Positions 35,986-46,200 of a DNA stretch of 64,000 nucleotides are shown in pieces. A model generated the notes under the pieces. The model did no database searches, was not told the DNA's origin, and saw only the letters and a list, made by a program, of their open reading frames with translations. Origin of the DNA: DAISKN01 sp963716925 (GTDB lineage Bacteria; Acidobacteriota; Vicinamibacteria; Marinacidobacterales; SMYC01). Location: assembly GCA_963716925.1 (NCBI GenBank), contig CAVQUX010000033.1, positions 186,001 through 250,000 on the forward strand, in the 5' to 3' direction. Numbering within the stretch: position 1 is the first letter of the stretch; every line of letters begins with the position of its first letter. A program made the translations under genes and the position numbers.

Positions 35986-36495
35986 ATGAATCGACCGTTG
36001 ATTTCAATCGCCTCGCTCGTTCTTGCGGCGCTTCCCGCCTTCGTCCTGGCCCAGAATCCGCGGGGGACGGCCGAGGCGAGCCTCGCGGGAAAGAAAGTCG
36101 CGATCGAGTACGGCCGTCCGAGCCTCATGGGACGAGACGTTCTGGCCGAAGCGCCGGTGGGATCGGTCTGGCGCACCGGCGCCGACAAATCGACCACCTT
36201 CACGAGCGAGACCGACCTCGCATTCGGTGGGACCACCCTCCCCAAAGGTTCCTACAGCCTCTTCACCAAGCGGACCGGCGACAAGACATGGGCCCTCATC
36301 TTCAACAAGCAGACCGGGCAATGGGGAACCGATTACGACGCGAAGCAGGATCTCGCGCAGGTCCCGCTCACGTGGGCGCAGAAGGACTCGGGGCCGGAGC
36401 TGTTCACGATGGAGCTGTCCGCGTCGGGCTCTTCCGGCGAGCTCCGAATGCTCTGGGGCAAGCACGTCCTCAGCGCTCCGCTGAAGACGAAATAA
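35986..36495 (+). CDS. DUF2911 secreted protein
   Basis: A protein of 169 residues from ATG 35986, which has GGAGGAACC directly upstream. A signal peptide (PLISIASLVLAALPAFVLAQ) is followed by the DUF2911 core: VAIEYGRPSLMGRDVLAE, SVWRTGADKSTTFTSETDL, LPKGSYSLF and WALIFNKQTGQWGTDYDA. The family is common in Acidobacteria and Bacteroidetes and has no established function. Five bases after its stop the MbtH gene starts on the same strand, so the MbtH protein may be made from this gene's transcript. Confidence 0.88.
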   Translation: MNRPLISIASLVLAALPAFVLAQNPRGTAEASLAGKKVAIEYGRPSLMGRDVLAEAPVGSVWRTGADKSTTFTSETDLAFGGTTLPKGSYSLFTKRTGDKTWALIFNKQTGQWGTDYDAKQDLAQVPLTWAQKDSGPELFTMELSASGSSGELRMLWGKHVLSAPLKTK

Positions 36496-36500
36496 TCGCC

Positions 36501-36704
36501 GTGACTCCGGCGGACTGGCAGGACGGCCCGTTGAAGGTCGTCGTCAACGACGAGGAGCAGTATTCCCTCTGGCCCGCCGACCGGGCGAACCCGCCCGGCT
36601 GGAGAGACACGGGCAAAACGGGGACGAAAGCGGAATGTCTCGAGTACGTCAAGGAAGTCTGGACGGACATGGTTCCCCGGAGTCTGAGAACGAAGGACGA
36701 CTGA
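36501..36704 (+). CDS. MbtH-like protein
   Basis: A protein of 67 residues from GTG 36501. The MbtH pattern is clear: VVNDEEQYSLWP (Asn16, Glu18, Gln20, Ser22, Trp24, Pro25), PPGW (Trp34), then LEYVKEVWTDMVPRS (Trp54, Thr55, Asp56). The usual Arg before the last Pro is Val. MbtH proteins bind NRPS adenylation domains and are needed for solubility or activity. Here the gene faces the NRPS, with only 28 nt between their 3' ends, and follows the DUF2911 gene by 5 nt. It is not in the NRPS operon, which is unusual. Confidence 0.92.
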   Translation: MTPADWQDGPLKVVVNDEEQYSLWPADRANPPGWRDTGKTGTKAECLEYVKEVWTDMVPRSLRTKDD

Positions 36705-36732
36705 GAACGTCGTCGTTGCGGCTCCGGTCGGG

Positions 36733-39700
36733 TCATCCCGAAGGAGTCAGCATCCCGCTGCGGACGAAGTACGACAGGTACATATCGAGCAGCGCTCCGG
36801 CCGGCGGGCACGTCAGCCGGCTCTCTTCCAGACCCTGAAGCGTGTTCGTGCAATCGATTCGGTGAGGAGCTCCCGCGCTTCCCGTTGAGGGCGGCCCGCC
36901 TCCTTCCGCGGCGGGGGCAACTTCGCTCTCGGCCTCGAGCCGCGCCAGCAGTTCGGAAGGAAGCAACGGCAGCAGCGGGTGCAGGAAACTGCCCGGCGTG
37001 CGGCGGGCGAATCGGACCAGCTCACCGGCCCATCGTTCCGGCGTCAGCTCCCGTATCGGCGACCCAAGATTCGACAGCCGGTCGACGAACTCGCGCCAGG
37101 TGGTCGGGCGGGGGTTGACCAGGTGGAACGCTTTGCCCAGAGACTCGGGTTGCCGCGATAGGCACACCAGGGCCTTCGCCACGTAGTCGACGGGAACGAG
37201 ATCGATCGGGAAGCCGTCGTCGATGCGAGGCACGCTCCCGAGATCGAGGATGGTCTTGAGAGAATCGATCAGCAGCGGATCGGGCATCCAGATGCCGGTA
37301 CGGCTGTCGCCGGAGACCCGCCCCAGCCGGTACACGGACACTGGAAGCCCTCGCTCAGCGGCCGTCGAGACGAGCCGTTCCGCGACCCATTTGCTCTGGG
37401 CGTAGCCGCCGTGAAGGGAGTTTCCCCCCTCGACGATCCACTGTTCGTCCATCACTCCCAACGCCCAGCGATCGGGTGGAAAGACCGAAAGAGTGGAGAC
37501 ATAGTGCACCGGCTTGATCTTCGTGTCGCAGGCGAGGCGCAACACTTCCAGTGTGCCCTGCACGTTCGCCGCTTTCATCATCGCGTAGGGATACAGGGCG
37601 TTCACCCAGGCGCCGTTGTGGTAGATGACGTCGAGGTCGCGGCCCAGATCGGCGAACCGTTCCTCGCTCAACCCCAGCCTGCGCTCGGACAGGTCGCCGG
37701 GCACCGGCACGATTCGCGCGCCGGCGGATTCGTCCCATAGGCCGAACTTCTCGAGCGACTGGCGCAGCTTCCTCGATCCGTCGTCCGGCGAGTCCGCGCG
37801 CACCAGGCAGTAGACGTCGGCGCTCGTTTCGTCAAGCAGTTCTCGCAGAAGGGAGGCCCCCACGAACCCCGTCGCCCCCGTCAGAAGGACGCGCGCCGGC
37901 TGCGCGGGAAACTGGAAGAGGCGTCCATTCGCCGCGATGCCCGCATCGAGCTCGGCTTCCCGCTCCAGATCGATCTCGATCGTCGGAGCTGCCATGCCGG
38001 TTGCCAGCGCCCGCTCGATCGCCTGAGCGACGCCGGCGACCGTCGGACGAAGGAAGAGGTCGCGGAGCGACACGTCGACCTGGAACTGGTTCCGCAGGCG
38101 CGACACGGCCTTTGCCGCGAGCAGCGAGTGTCCGCCGAGCGCGAAGAAGTTGTCGTTTACCCCGATCCGCGGAACACCGAGAAGCTCGCTCCAAATTCGA
38201 GCCAGCTCCTTCTCCGTCGACGTGCGCGGCTCGACGTAGGTCTCGTCGCTGGCCGGGCCCAAAGCGGCATGCCCGGCGAGAGCCCGGCGATCGATCTTTC
38301 CGGCAGGAGTCGAGGGAAACTGCGTTACGAAGACGAACCCCGCGGGAACCATGTAGACGGGAAGCCGATCGTTCAGAAACTCGCGCAGCTCGGCCGCCGT
38401 GAGCTCTTGGCCCTCGGCGGGGATGACGAAAGCGAACAGGCGTTTTTCCCCGCCTCGATGTTCGATGCCGAGGACCACCGCATCCCGCACGCGGGTGTGC
38501 CTCTTCAGAGCGGCTTCGATTTCGGCGGGCTCGACGCGGAATCCGCGGATCTTGACCTGTTCGTCCACCCGACCCAGAAACTCGATCCGACCGTCCCTCC
38601 GGTACCGCGCACGGTCTCCCGTCCGGTACATCCGCGCTCCAACGTCTCCCGCGAACGGGTCCGCCACGAAACGCTCCGCCGTCAGCTCCGGACGGCCCAG
38701 GTACCCCCGCGCCACTCCCCTTCCTCCAACCCACAGCTCTCCGCCCACTCCCACAGGCACCGGCTCCATCCGGGAGTCCAACACGTACATCCGCGTGTTG
38801 CCGATCGGCCTCCCGATCGACATCCCGCCCGTCACTTCTCCTCCCGCTCCCGCCTCCGGCTCGTACAGGCTCGATACCACCGTCGTCTCCGTCGGCCCGT
38901 ACGTATTCACCCACCTCACTCCGCCGCCGGCCAGCTCTCTCCACCTCTCGTAACTCTCCCCGCTCGCCTTGTCTCCTCCCACCACCACCAGACGCAATCC
39001 CGAGGCCTCGATCTTCTTCCTCCTCTCTCCTTCCAACACCCACTCGTGCCAGTACGCCGTCGGGAGGTTCAGTACCGTCAGCTCCTCCTCCTCGACCAAC
39101 CTCTCCAGCTCTTCTCCCGGCGCGACCAGCTCCTCGCCCCTCATCACCAGCGTTGCGCCGCTCATCCACGTCGGGAATATCTCCTCCACCGCCGCGTCGA
39201 AGCTCACCGTATGGAACTGCAGCACTCGGTCCGTTTCCCTCAGACCGAACCGCCTCGCCACCGAAACGTTGTGGTTCACCACACTCCCGTGGCTCACCAC
39301 CACTCCCTTCGGCTCTCCCGTCGACCCCGACGTGTACATCACGTACGCCGCGTTCTCTCCTCTTACTCCCGACTCCACTCGCTCCGTGCTCTCCCCTCTC
39401 GTCTCCTCGACCTCCACTACCGAAAGCCCCGCCAGCAGCTCGGAAAGCCTCTCCCTCTCCTCACCCCGGGTCACCACCACCTCCACCCCCGAGCTCGAAA
39501 GGATCTTCTTCAACCGCTCCTTCGGTTGGCTCGCGTCCAGCGGAACGTACGCTCCTCCGCTCTTCAGAATCCCCAGAAGGCCCACCCCAAGCTCCAGCGA
39601 ACGACCCACGCACAGACCCACCCGCGTCTCCGCTCTCACTCCCCTCTTCCTCAGGTACCGCGCAAGCTGGTTCGCCCGCTTCTCCAGTTCCCCATAGCTC

Positions 39701-41985
39701 AGCTCGTACTCTCTCCCCTCCTCTCTCATCCCCTTCGACAGCCTCACCGCTATCGACTCCCCTCTCTTCTCCGCCGACTCCTCGAACCTCTCGTGGATGC
39801 ACTCCCCATCCCCTGTCTCCTCTCGAGTGTCGTTCCACCCTTCCAGGACCTCCCGACGCTCCTCTTCCGTCAGGACCGCGATCTCCCCCACTCGGACTTC
39901 CGGCTCCCTCACCACCTCTTCCAGAACCCTCACGTAGTGCTCCGCCATCCGACGAATCGTTTCGGGATCGAACAGATCCGCGCGGTAGTGGAAGATCCCG
40001 CTCAGTTCCTCACCCGAGTCCATCATGTGAACGAAGAGCGGATCGTTCGCCGGCGTCGCGTCGACGAGGAGACGGGTAAGCTCCTCGCCGAGGAGCGGCG
40101 TCTCCGCCGGCGAGCTGATGCGGAGATCCGGCAGCTCGAACGCGCTCCGTCCGACCGCATGGAGCGCGAACTGCGCCTGGAAGATCGGGGACTGGGTGAC
40201 GTCGCGGACGGGCGCCAGATGTCGGACCAGCTGCCCGAAGGGCAAGTCCTGGTGACCGAACGCTCCGAGGCAGGTCTCGCGCACCCGCCTCACCAGCGCG
40301 CGGAACGAGGGGTTCCCCGAGAGATCCGTCCGCAGAGCAAGGAGGTTGACGCAGAAGCCAATCATGGAGTGCGTTTCGACCTGGCTGCGGTTGGCGACGG
40401 GTGTCCCGACGACCAGGTCTTCCTGACCGGTGTAACGGGCGAGAAGGGACTTGAACGCCGCCAGGAGCAGCATGAACAGCGTGACTCCCTCGCTCCGGCC
40501 CAGGGAGCGCAGCGACTCGGAAAGCCTGCGCGGCAGAGCGAAAGCAGAGCTGGCTCCGCGGAACAGTCGATCCGGAGACGACGAAGAGTCGACGGGCAGG
40601 TTCAGCTGGGACGGAGCGCCCTCGAGCTTCGCCGTCCAGTACGCGACCTGCGAATCGACGAACTCACCTTGAAGCAGCTTCCGCTGCCACACCGCATAGT
40701 CCGCGTACTGAACGGGGAGAGGGGGCAATCTCGCGAAGCCTTCTCCAGCCATCGACGCGTAGAGCTCGGCGATCTCCCGCGCGAGAACGTTCGCGGACCA
40801 TCCGTCGAAGACACTGTGATGCACGGTGAATATGAGAACGTGATCTCGTGCCGCCACACGGAAGACCGCCATTCGCAGAAGCGGCCCGTTCGAGAGATCG
40901 AAGCGCGTCCGGGCGATGTGAGCGAGCTCCCGTAGCAACGTCTCGCTGCGCGAGGCGTCGGGCAATTCACCGAGATCCACGCAGGGCACCGTTATCGCCC
41001 GATGCTCCGCGATGAGCTGGACCGGCTCCCCGTCGATCGAAGAGAAGTTGGTGCGGAGCACCTCGTGGCGGCGCACGACCTCGTTCAACGCCGCCTCCAG
41101 GATCTCGACTCTCAGATCGCCCTCGAGGCGCAGGACGATCGGGATGTTGAAGGGAATCCCGGGCTCGAGTCGGTCGACCCACCAGGCGCCCTCCTGAGCG
41201 TAGGAGAGGGGAACGGGACCCTCGCGAGGCACTGCTTCGACCCTCGGGATCGAGAAGCCGGCGCCGGACGCGACCCGAGCGTCCACGGACGTAGCCATCA
41301 TCGCCACGGTCGGGGATTCGAACGCCGTGCGGAGCGGCAGATCCACGGCGAAGGATTCGCGGATCCGATACATGAGCTCGCTGGCCTTGAGAGAGTGGCC
41401 GCCCAGCTCGAAGAAGTTGTCGTCGATGCCCACCCGGTCGACGCCCAGCACATCCGCCCAGATTCCGGCCAGCACTTCCTCCGTCGGCGTGCGGGGCGAC
41501 AGAAAGCCGCTGCGATCGGAGAGACCGGGCTCGGGCTCCGGCAAGGCACGGCGGTCCAGCTTCCCGGCCGCCGTCATCGGCAGTGAGTCCAGAAGCACGA
41601 ACGCGGAAGGGATCATGTAGTCGGGCAGCCTGCTCTGGAGAAAGCCGCGGAGCTGCGGCACGAGAGCGGTGGAATCGCCCGCAGGAACCACGTAGGCCAC
41701 TAGACGCGTTTCCGTCGGCGAAGCCTTCCATCCCGTCACCATGGCCCGGTCCACGGCCGGGTGCTTCAGGAGCGCCGATTGCACCTCGGCCGGCTCGACG
41801 CGGAATCCGCGGATCTTGACCTGTTCGTCCACCCGACCCAGAAACTCGATCCGACCGTCCCTCCGGTACCGCGCACGGTCTCCCGTCCGGTACATCCGCG
41901 CTCCAACGTCTCCCGCGAACGGGTCCGCCACGAAACGCTCCGCCGTCAGCTCCGGACGGCCCAGGTACCCCCGCGCCACTCCCCT
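36733..41985 (-). CDS. NRPS, terminal part: end of A3, PCP3, C6-A4-PCP4-reductase
   Basis: The final part of the NRPS, readable from the frameshift at about 41985 to the stop. The frame stays open up to 42432, but upstream of 41985 it encodes no NRPS sequence. In order it holds the A3 C-terminal subdomain (GVARGYLGRPELTAERF), PCP3 (DNFFELGGHSLKASE), C6 (active site HHSVFDGWS), A4 (YTSGSTGEPKG, NTYGPTETTVV), PCP4 (DNFFALGGHSLLAAK) and a thioester reductase. The reductase has a TGATGFVG nucleotide fold near 37890 and catalytic Tyr/Lys in GGYAQSKWVAE. Terminal reductases release the chain as an aldehyde or, after a second reduction, an alcohol. A4 is nearly identical to A3 within a long direct repeat, so residues 3 and 4 of the peptide should be the same. 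Confidence 0.85.
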   Translation of the reverse strand, partial: RGVARGYLGRPELTAERFVADPFAGDVGARMYRTGDRARYRRDGRIEFLGRVDEQVKIRGFRVEPAEVQSALLKHPAVDRAMVTGWKASPTETRLVAYVVPAGDSTALVPQLRGFLQSRLPDYMIPSAFVLLDSLPMTAAGKLDRRALPEPEPGLSDRSGFLSPRTPTEEVLAGIWADVLGVDRVGIDDNFFELGGHSLKASELMYRIRESFAVDLPLRTAFESPTVAMMATSVDARVASGAGFSIPRVEAVPREGPVPLSYAQEGAWWVDRLEPGIPFNIPIVLRLEGDLRVEILEAALNEVVRRHEVLRTNFSSIDGEPVQLIAEHRAITVPCVDLGELPDASRSETLLRELAHIARTRFDLSNGPLLRMAVFRVAARDHVLIFTVHHSVFDGWSANVLAREIAELYASMAGEGFARLPPLPVQYADYAVWQRKLLQGEFVDSQVAYWTAKLEGAPSQLNLPVDSSSSPDRLFRGASSAFALPRRLSESLRSLGRSEGVTLFMLLLAAFKSLLARYTGQEDLVVGTPVANRSQVETHSMIGFCVNLLALRTDLSGNPSFRALVRRVRETCLGAFGHQDLPFGQLVRHLAPVRDVTQSPIFQAQFALHAVGRSAFELPDLRISSPAETPLLGEELTRLLVDATPANDPLFVHMMDSGEELSGIFHYRADLFDPETIRRMAEHYVRVLEEVVREPEVRVGEIAVLTEEERREVLEGWNDTREETGDGECIHERFEESAEKRGESIAVRLSKGMREEGREYELSYGELEKRANQLARYLRKRGVRAETRVGLCVGRSLELGVGLLGILKSGGAYVPLDASQPKERLKKILSSSGVEVVVTRGEERERLSELLAGLSVVEVEETRGESTERVESGVRGENAAYVMYTSGSTGEPKGVVVSHGSVVNHNVSVARRFGLRETDRVLQFHTVSFDAAVEEIFPTWMSGATLVMRGEELVAPGEELERLVEEEELTVLNLPTAYWHEWVLEGERRKKIEASGLRLVVVGGDKASGESYERWRELAGGGVRWVNTYGPTETTVVSSLYEPEAGAGGEVTGGMSIGRPIGNTRMYVLDSRMEPVPVGVGGELWVGGRGVARGYLGRPELTAERFVADPFAGDVGARMYRTGDRARYRRDGRIEFLGRVDEQVKIRGFRVEPAEIEAALKRHTRVRDAVVLGIEHRGGEKRLFAFVIPAEGQELTAAELREFLNDRLPVYMVPAGFVFVTQFPSTPAGKIDRRALAGHAALGPASDETYVEPRTSTEKELARIWSELLGVPRIGVNDNFFALGGHSLLAAKAVSRLRNQFQVDVSLRDLFLRPTVAGVAQAIERALATGMAAPTIEIDLEREAELDAGIAANGRLFQFPAQPARVLLTGATGFVGASLLRELLDETSADVYCLVRADSPDDGSRKLRQSLEKFGLWDESAGARIVPVPGDLSERRLGLSEERFADLGRDLDVIYHNGAWVNALYPYAMMKAANVQGTLEVLRLACDTKIKPVHYVSTLSVFPPDRWALGVMDEQWIVEGGNSLHGGYAQSKWVAERLVSTAAERGLPVSVYRLGRVSGDSRTGIWMPDPLLIDSLKTILDLGSVPRIDDGFPIDLVPVDYVAKALVCLSRQPESLGKAFHLVNPRPTTWREFVDRLSNLGSPIRELTPERWAGELVRFARRTPGSFLHPLLPLLPSELLARLEAESEVAPAAEGGGPPSTGSAGAPHRIDCTNTLQGLEESRLTCPPAGALLDMYLSYFVRSGMLTPSG
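38528..39954. repeat. Direct repeat R1, copy in A4 and the end of C6
   Basis: This 1,427-nt segment matches 41792-43218 at a constant offset of 3,264 at both ends. In the lines compared I saw one substitution (38803 against 42067) and the two single-base indels. It spans most of adenylation domain A4 and the end of C6. Confidence 0.9.
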
Positions 41986-43218
41986 CCTCCAACCCACAGC
42001 TCTCCGCCCACTCCCACAGGCACCGGCTCCATCCGGGAGTCCAACACGTACATCCGCGTGTTGCCAATCGGCCTCCCGATCGACATCCCGCCCGTCACTT
42101 CTCCTCCCGCTCCCGCCTCCGGCTCGTACAGGCTCGATACCACCGTCGTCTCCGTCGGCCCGTACGTATTCACCCACCTCACTCCGCCGCCGGCCAGCTC
42201 TCTCCACCTCTCGTAACTCTCCCCGCTCGCCTTGTCTCCTCCCACCACCACCAGACGCAATCCCGAGGCCTCGATCTTCTTCCTCCTCTCTCCTTCCAAC
42301 ACCCACTCGTGCCAGTACGCCGTCGGGAGGTTCAGTACCGTCAGCTCCTCCTCCTCGACCAACCTCTCCAGCTCTTCTCCCGGCGCGACCAGCTCCTCGC
42401 CCCTCATCACCAGCGTTGCGCCGCTCATCCACGTCGGGAATATCTCCTCCACCGCCGCGTCGAAGCTCACCGTATGGAACTGCAGCACTCGGTCCGTTTC
42501 CCTCAGACCGAACCGCCTCGCCACCGAAACGTTGTGGTTCACCACACTCCCGTGGCTCACCACCACTCCCTTCGGCTCTCCCGTCGACCCCGACGTGTAC
42601 ATCACGTACGCCGCGTTCTCTCCTCTTACTCCCGACTCCACTCGCTCCGTGCTCTCCCCTCTCGTCTCCTCGACCTCCACTACCGAAAGCCCCGCCAGCA
42701 GCTCGGAAAGCCTCTCCCTCTCCTCACCCCGGCGTCACCACCACCTCCACCCCCGAGCTCGAAAGGATCTTCTTCAACCGCTCCTTCGGTTGGCTCGCGT
42801 CCAGCGGAACGTACGCTCCTCCGCTCTTCAGAATCCCCAGAAGGCCCACCCCAAGCTCCAGCGAACGACCCACGCACAGACCCACCCGCGTCTCCGCTCT
42901 CACTCCCCTCTTCCTCAGGTACCGCGCAAGCTGGTTCGCCCGCTTCTCCAGTTCCCCATAGCTCAGCTCGTACTCTCTCCCCTCCTCTCTCATCCCCTTC
43001 GACAGCCTCACCGCTATCGACTCCCCTCTCTTCTCCGCCGACTCCTCGAACCTCTCGTGGATGCACTCCCCATCCCCTGTCTCCTCTCGAGTGTCGTTCC
43101 ACCCTTCCAGGACCTCCCGACGCTCCTCTTCCGTCAGGACCGCGATCTCCCCCACTCGGACTTCCGGCTCCCTCACCACCTCTTCCAGAACCCTCACGTA
43201 GTGCTCCGCCATCCGACG
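41792..43218. repeat. Direct repeat R1, copy in A3 and the end of C5
   Basis: Partner of 38528-39954. Relative to that copy it has an extra C at 42733 and lacks one T at about 41985; these compensate and leave the length unchanged. Both indels fall inside this copy only. Confidence 0.9.
41946..42680 (-). CDS. NRPS fragment: A3 core in a shifted frame
   Basis: The middle of adenylation domain A3, read in a third frame between two single-base indels (an extra C at about 42733 and a missing T at about 41985). Its translation (YVMYTSGSTGEPKGVVVSHG, SFDAAVEEIF, NLPTAYWHEW, GGDKASGESY, NTYGPTETTVVSSL) matches A4 residue for residue, apart from the last dozen residues past the second indel. No start codon with a ribosome site supports an independent protein. 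I treat it as part of the single NRPS gene; the apparent ORF is a product of the indels. Confidence 0.6.
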   Translation of the reverse strand: MEVEETRGESTERVESGVRGENAAYVMYTSGSTGEPKGVVVSHGSVVNHNVSVARRFGLRETDRVLQFHTVSFDAAVEEIFPTWMSGATLVMRGEELVAPGEELERLVEEEELTVLNLPTAYWHEWVLEGERRKKIEASGLRLVVVGGDKASGESYERWRELAGGGVRWVNTYGPTETTVVSSLYEPEAGAGGEVTGGMSIGRPIGNTRMYVLDSRMEPVPVGVGGELWVGGGEWRGGTWAVRS

Positions 43219-46200
43219 GATCGTCTCCGCATCGAATAGATCCCGGTCGTACTTCCACTGACCCGTCAGTCCTTCCGGCTCCTGCCATACCAACAGTGTC
43301 AGATCGAACTCGTCGTTCGGCTCGATCCCCGCCGGCGACACCCGCACCCCTCCCATCTCTCGACGCTTCGTCACCCCTTCGTGCAGCATGAACGACACCG
43401 GCGTCAGCGTCCCGCCCGTCCCTCTCCTCGAAACTCCCACCTCCGACACCACTCGGTCGAACGGAACCTCCTGGTGCTCCAACGCTCCCAGGCATACCCG
43501 CTTCACTCGGCCCAGCAGCTCCCGGAACGTCGGGTTCCCCGATACGTCCGTCCTCAGGATCGCGCTGTTCACGAAGAACCCCACCACCGCCTCCAGCTCC
43601 GCGCGGCTCCGACCCGCCAGCACCGTGTCCACCAGGATGTCCTCTTCCCCCGTGTAGCGGTGCAGCAGCGCCTGGAACCCCGCCAGCAGCGTCATGAACA
43701 GCGTCGTTCCTTCTCTCGCTAGAAGCTCCCGAAGCTTCTCCTGCAATCCCGACGGGATCTCGAATCTCTCCGTCTCTCCTCTTCCTCTCCTTCGTCCCTC
43801 CTCCCGACGACGGTCCACGGGAAGCTCCAGCACCGGAAGCTCTCCTCCCAGCGCCCGCTTCCAGTACGCCAACTCCTCGTGAACCCACGGCCCTCTCATC
43901 CTCTCCCGCTGCCACACCGCATAGTCCGCGTACTGAACCTCTAGCTCCAGAAGCGGCGACTCCTTCCCCTCCGCGTACGCCTCGTAGACCGCCGCCATCT
44001 CCCTCTGCCACACCTCCCCAGACCAACCGTCCGCGATGATGTGGTGCCCCGTGACCACCAGGACGTGCTCCTCCGCGCTCAGGCGCAGCAGGACCAGACG
44101 CAGCAACGGCGCTCGGCTCAAGTCGAACGGTTTCTCCACCTCCTCCTTCATCCACCCTCGAACTCGCTCCTCCTGCTCCTCCCTCGACAATCCCCTCAGA
44201 TCCACCCGCAACAGCGAAAGCTCCACTTCCGACTCGACCCTCTGCTTCGGCCGGCCGTCCTCCACCACGAAGCTCGTCCTCAGTGACTCCTGTCTTCGCG
44301 ACAGCTCCTGCCACGTCCGCTCCAGAACGTCGACTTCCAGCCTTCCTTCGAGCCGCAACCCCACCGACTCGTTGAAGAACGCACTCCCGGGCGAAAGCTG
44401 CTCGAAAAACCACAGCCGCTCCTGACCGAAAGAGGCGGCAAGGAGCGCATCCGTTCGAGGGCGACGAACCAGCTCTTCCTCTGTCCGCCATCCCGGCGGA
44501 TCGTCCTCGAGCAACAGCGCGAGCAGCTCGCGCCGCTCCGCGCTGAGACCATCCTTCGCCTGCGTCGCGTCGGTTGCGGGCCGACCGGCAGACGCGATCG
44601 CCCAGAGCTCCGAGAGCCGCCGATCCGGCCCTGCTGCGGCCGCCGCCATCAGTCCGCGGTACCGCGCCCCGAGCCACTCGATCGTAGATGCCTCGAAGAG
44701 CTCCGTGCTGTACTCGACGACGCCTCGGATTTCCCTTCCGCCCGCCCATAGATGAACGCTGAGGTCCAGCACCGAGACCTCGCTACCCAGCTCCACCGGA
44801 CTCGGTGTCAGACCGGGCAGCCGGAGCGACATCTCCTCCTCGCGCTGCACGTTGAACAACACCTGGAACAGGGGCGATTGATTGCCGACCCACTCCGGCC
44901 GCAGCGCCCTAGCTACGAGCTCGAAGGGGATCTCCTGATGCGCGTAGGCAACGAGACAAACCTCGCGCACGCGCTCCAACAGTTGCCGGAACGTCGGATC
45001 TCCGGACAGGTCGGTCCGGAGGACCAACGGCTGCATGAAGCAGCCGATCAGCTTTTCGACTTCCACGTGGTTGCGGTTCGCGACCGGCGAACCGATCACG
45101 ATGTCCTCCTGTCCCGTGGCGCCGTGCAACAGCGCCTGAAAGCCGGCGAGCAGGGTCATGAACAGCGTGACCCCTTCGTGCCGGCTCAATTCCGCCAGTG
45201 CCCGGCTCGCGTCGGCGGAAAAAGTCCAGGGCTGCGACGCTCCGCCGAAGGTGCGGGTGTCTGGACGGGGATGGTCCAAGGGAAGCTCCAACGCGGGCAG
45301 AGGATCTGAGAGCCGGTCCGACCAGTAGTCCAGTTGCTCCTGGAGCTCCGGCCCTTCCGACCAGGCTCGTTGCCAAGCCGCATAATCCGCGTACTGGATT
45401 GGCAACGGGGGCAGCGGCGACGGCTCCCCACGCGCATGGGCCGAGTACAGCGCCTCGAGCTCCTGGAAGAACAATCCAGCCGACCAGCCGTCGGCGACCG
45501 TATGGTGCGCCGCCATCACGAGCAGATGCTCGGCTTCCGTCAAGCGCACCAACGTCGCCCGCGCAAGCGGGCCTGCCGACAGATCGAAGCTCCGTCCGAT
45601 CTCCTCCCGGGCAACGCGCAGCGCCTCGGTTTCTCGAACCGCGCCCTCCACGTCACGAAGGTCCCGCACCGACCAGACGTCACCGGTGTCGTCTTCGACC
45701 GACAACACCCTCCTCTCTCCCACTCGCGGGAATCTCGTCCGCAGCACTTCGTGCCGGCGTACGATCTCCAGGATCGAGCGTTCCAACGCGCCTGCATCCA
45801 GCGGACCCCTCAACCGCAATGCCCCACCCATCGACCCGCCGCCGGCCGCCTGGACCAGCTGGTCGGTGACCCACCCGCGTTCCTGGACGAACGAGAGCGC
45901 CAGCCCCCCCTCGCGGTCGGCGCGTGGGATGGGCATTGCCGACGCTCGAGGTTTTCCGATGGCCGCTTCCACGGACTCGGCGACGCCAGCCACCGTCGGC
46001 GCGTCGAACATCACGCGCACCGGCAAGGCGACGTCGAAGGATTGCCGGATACGGGACACCACCTGGGTGGCCAGCAGCGAATGGCCGCCCAGGTCGAAGA
46101 AGTTGTCGTGCACGCCGACGCGTGGGACGGGGAGCACATCGGCCCAGATCTCGACGAGCTGCTGCTCGATCGCGCTTCGCGGCGGGACGTAGGCGGAACG

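Noticed and set aside
38128..43391. Long plus-strand open frames (Pro/Ser/Arg-rich) across the NRPS
   Set aside because: They are antisense shadows of the purine-rich minus-strand coding repeats, with low-complexity translations and no domains.
42680..44749. Minus-strand Gly/Arg/Ala-rich frame overlapping C5 and A3 (and a similar one at 52317-54584)
   Set aside because: Out-of-frame readings of the same NRPS sequence; composition is typical of frame-shifted GC-rich DNA.
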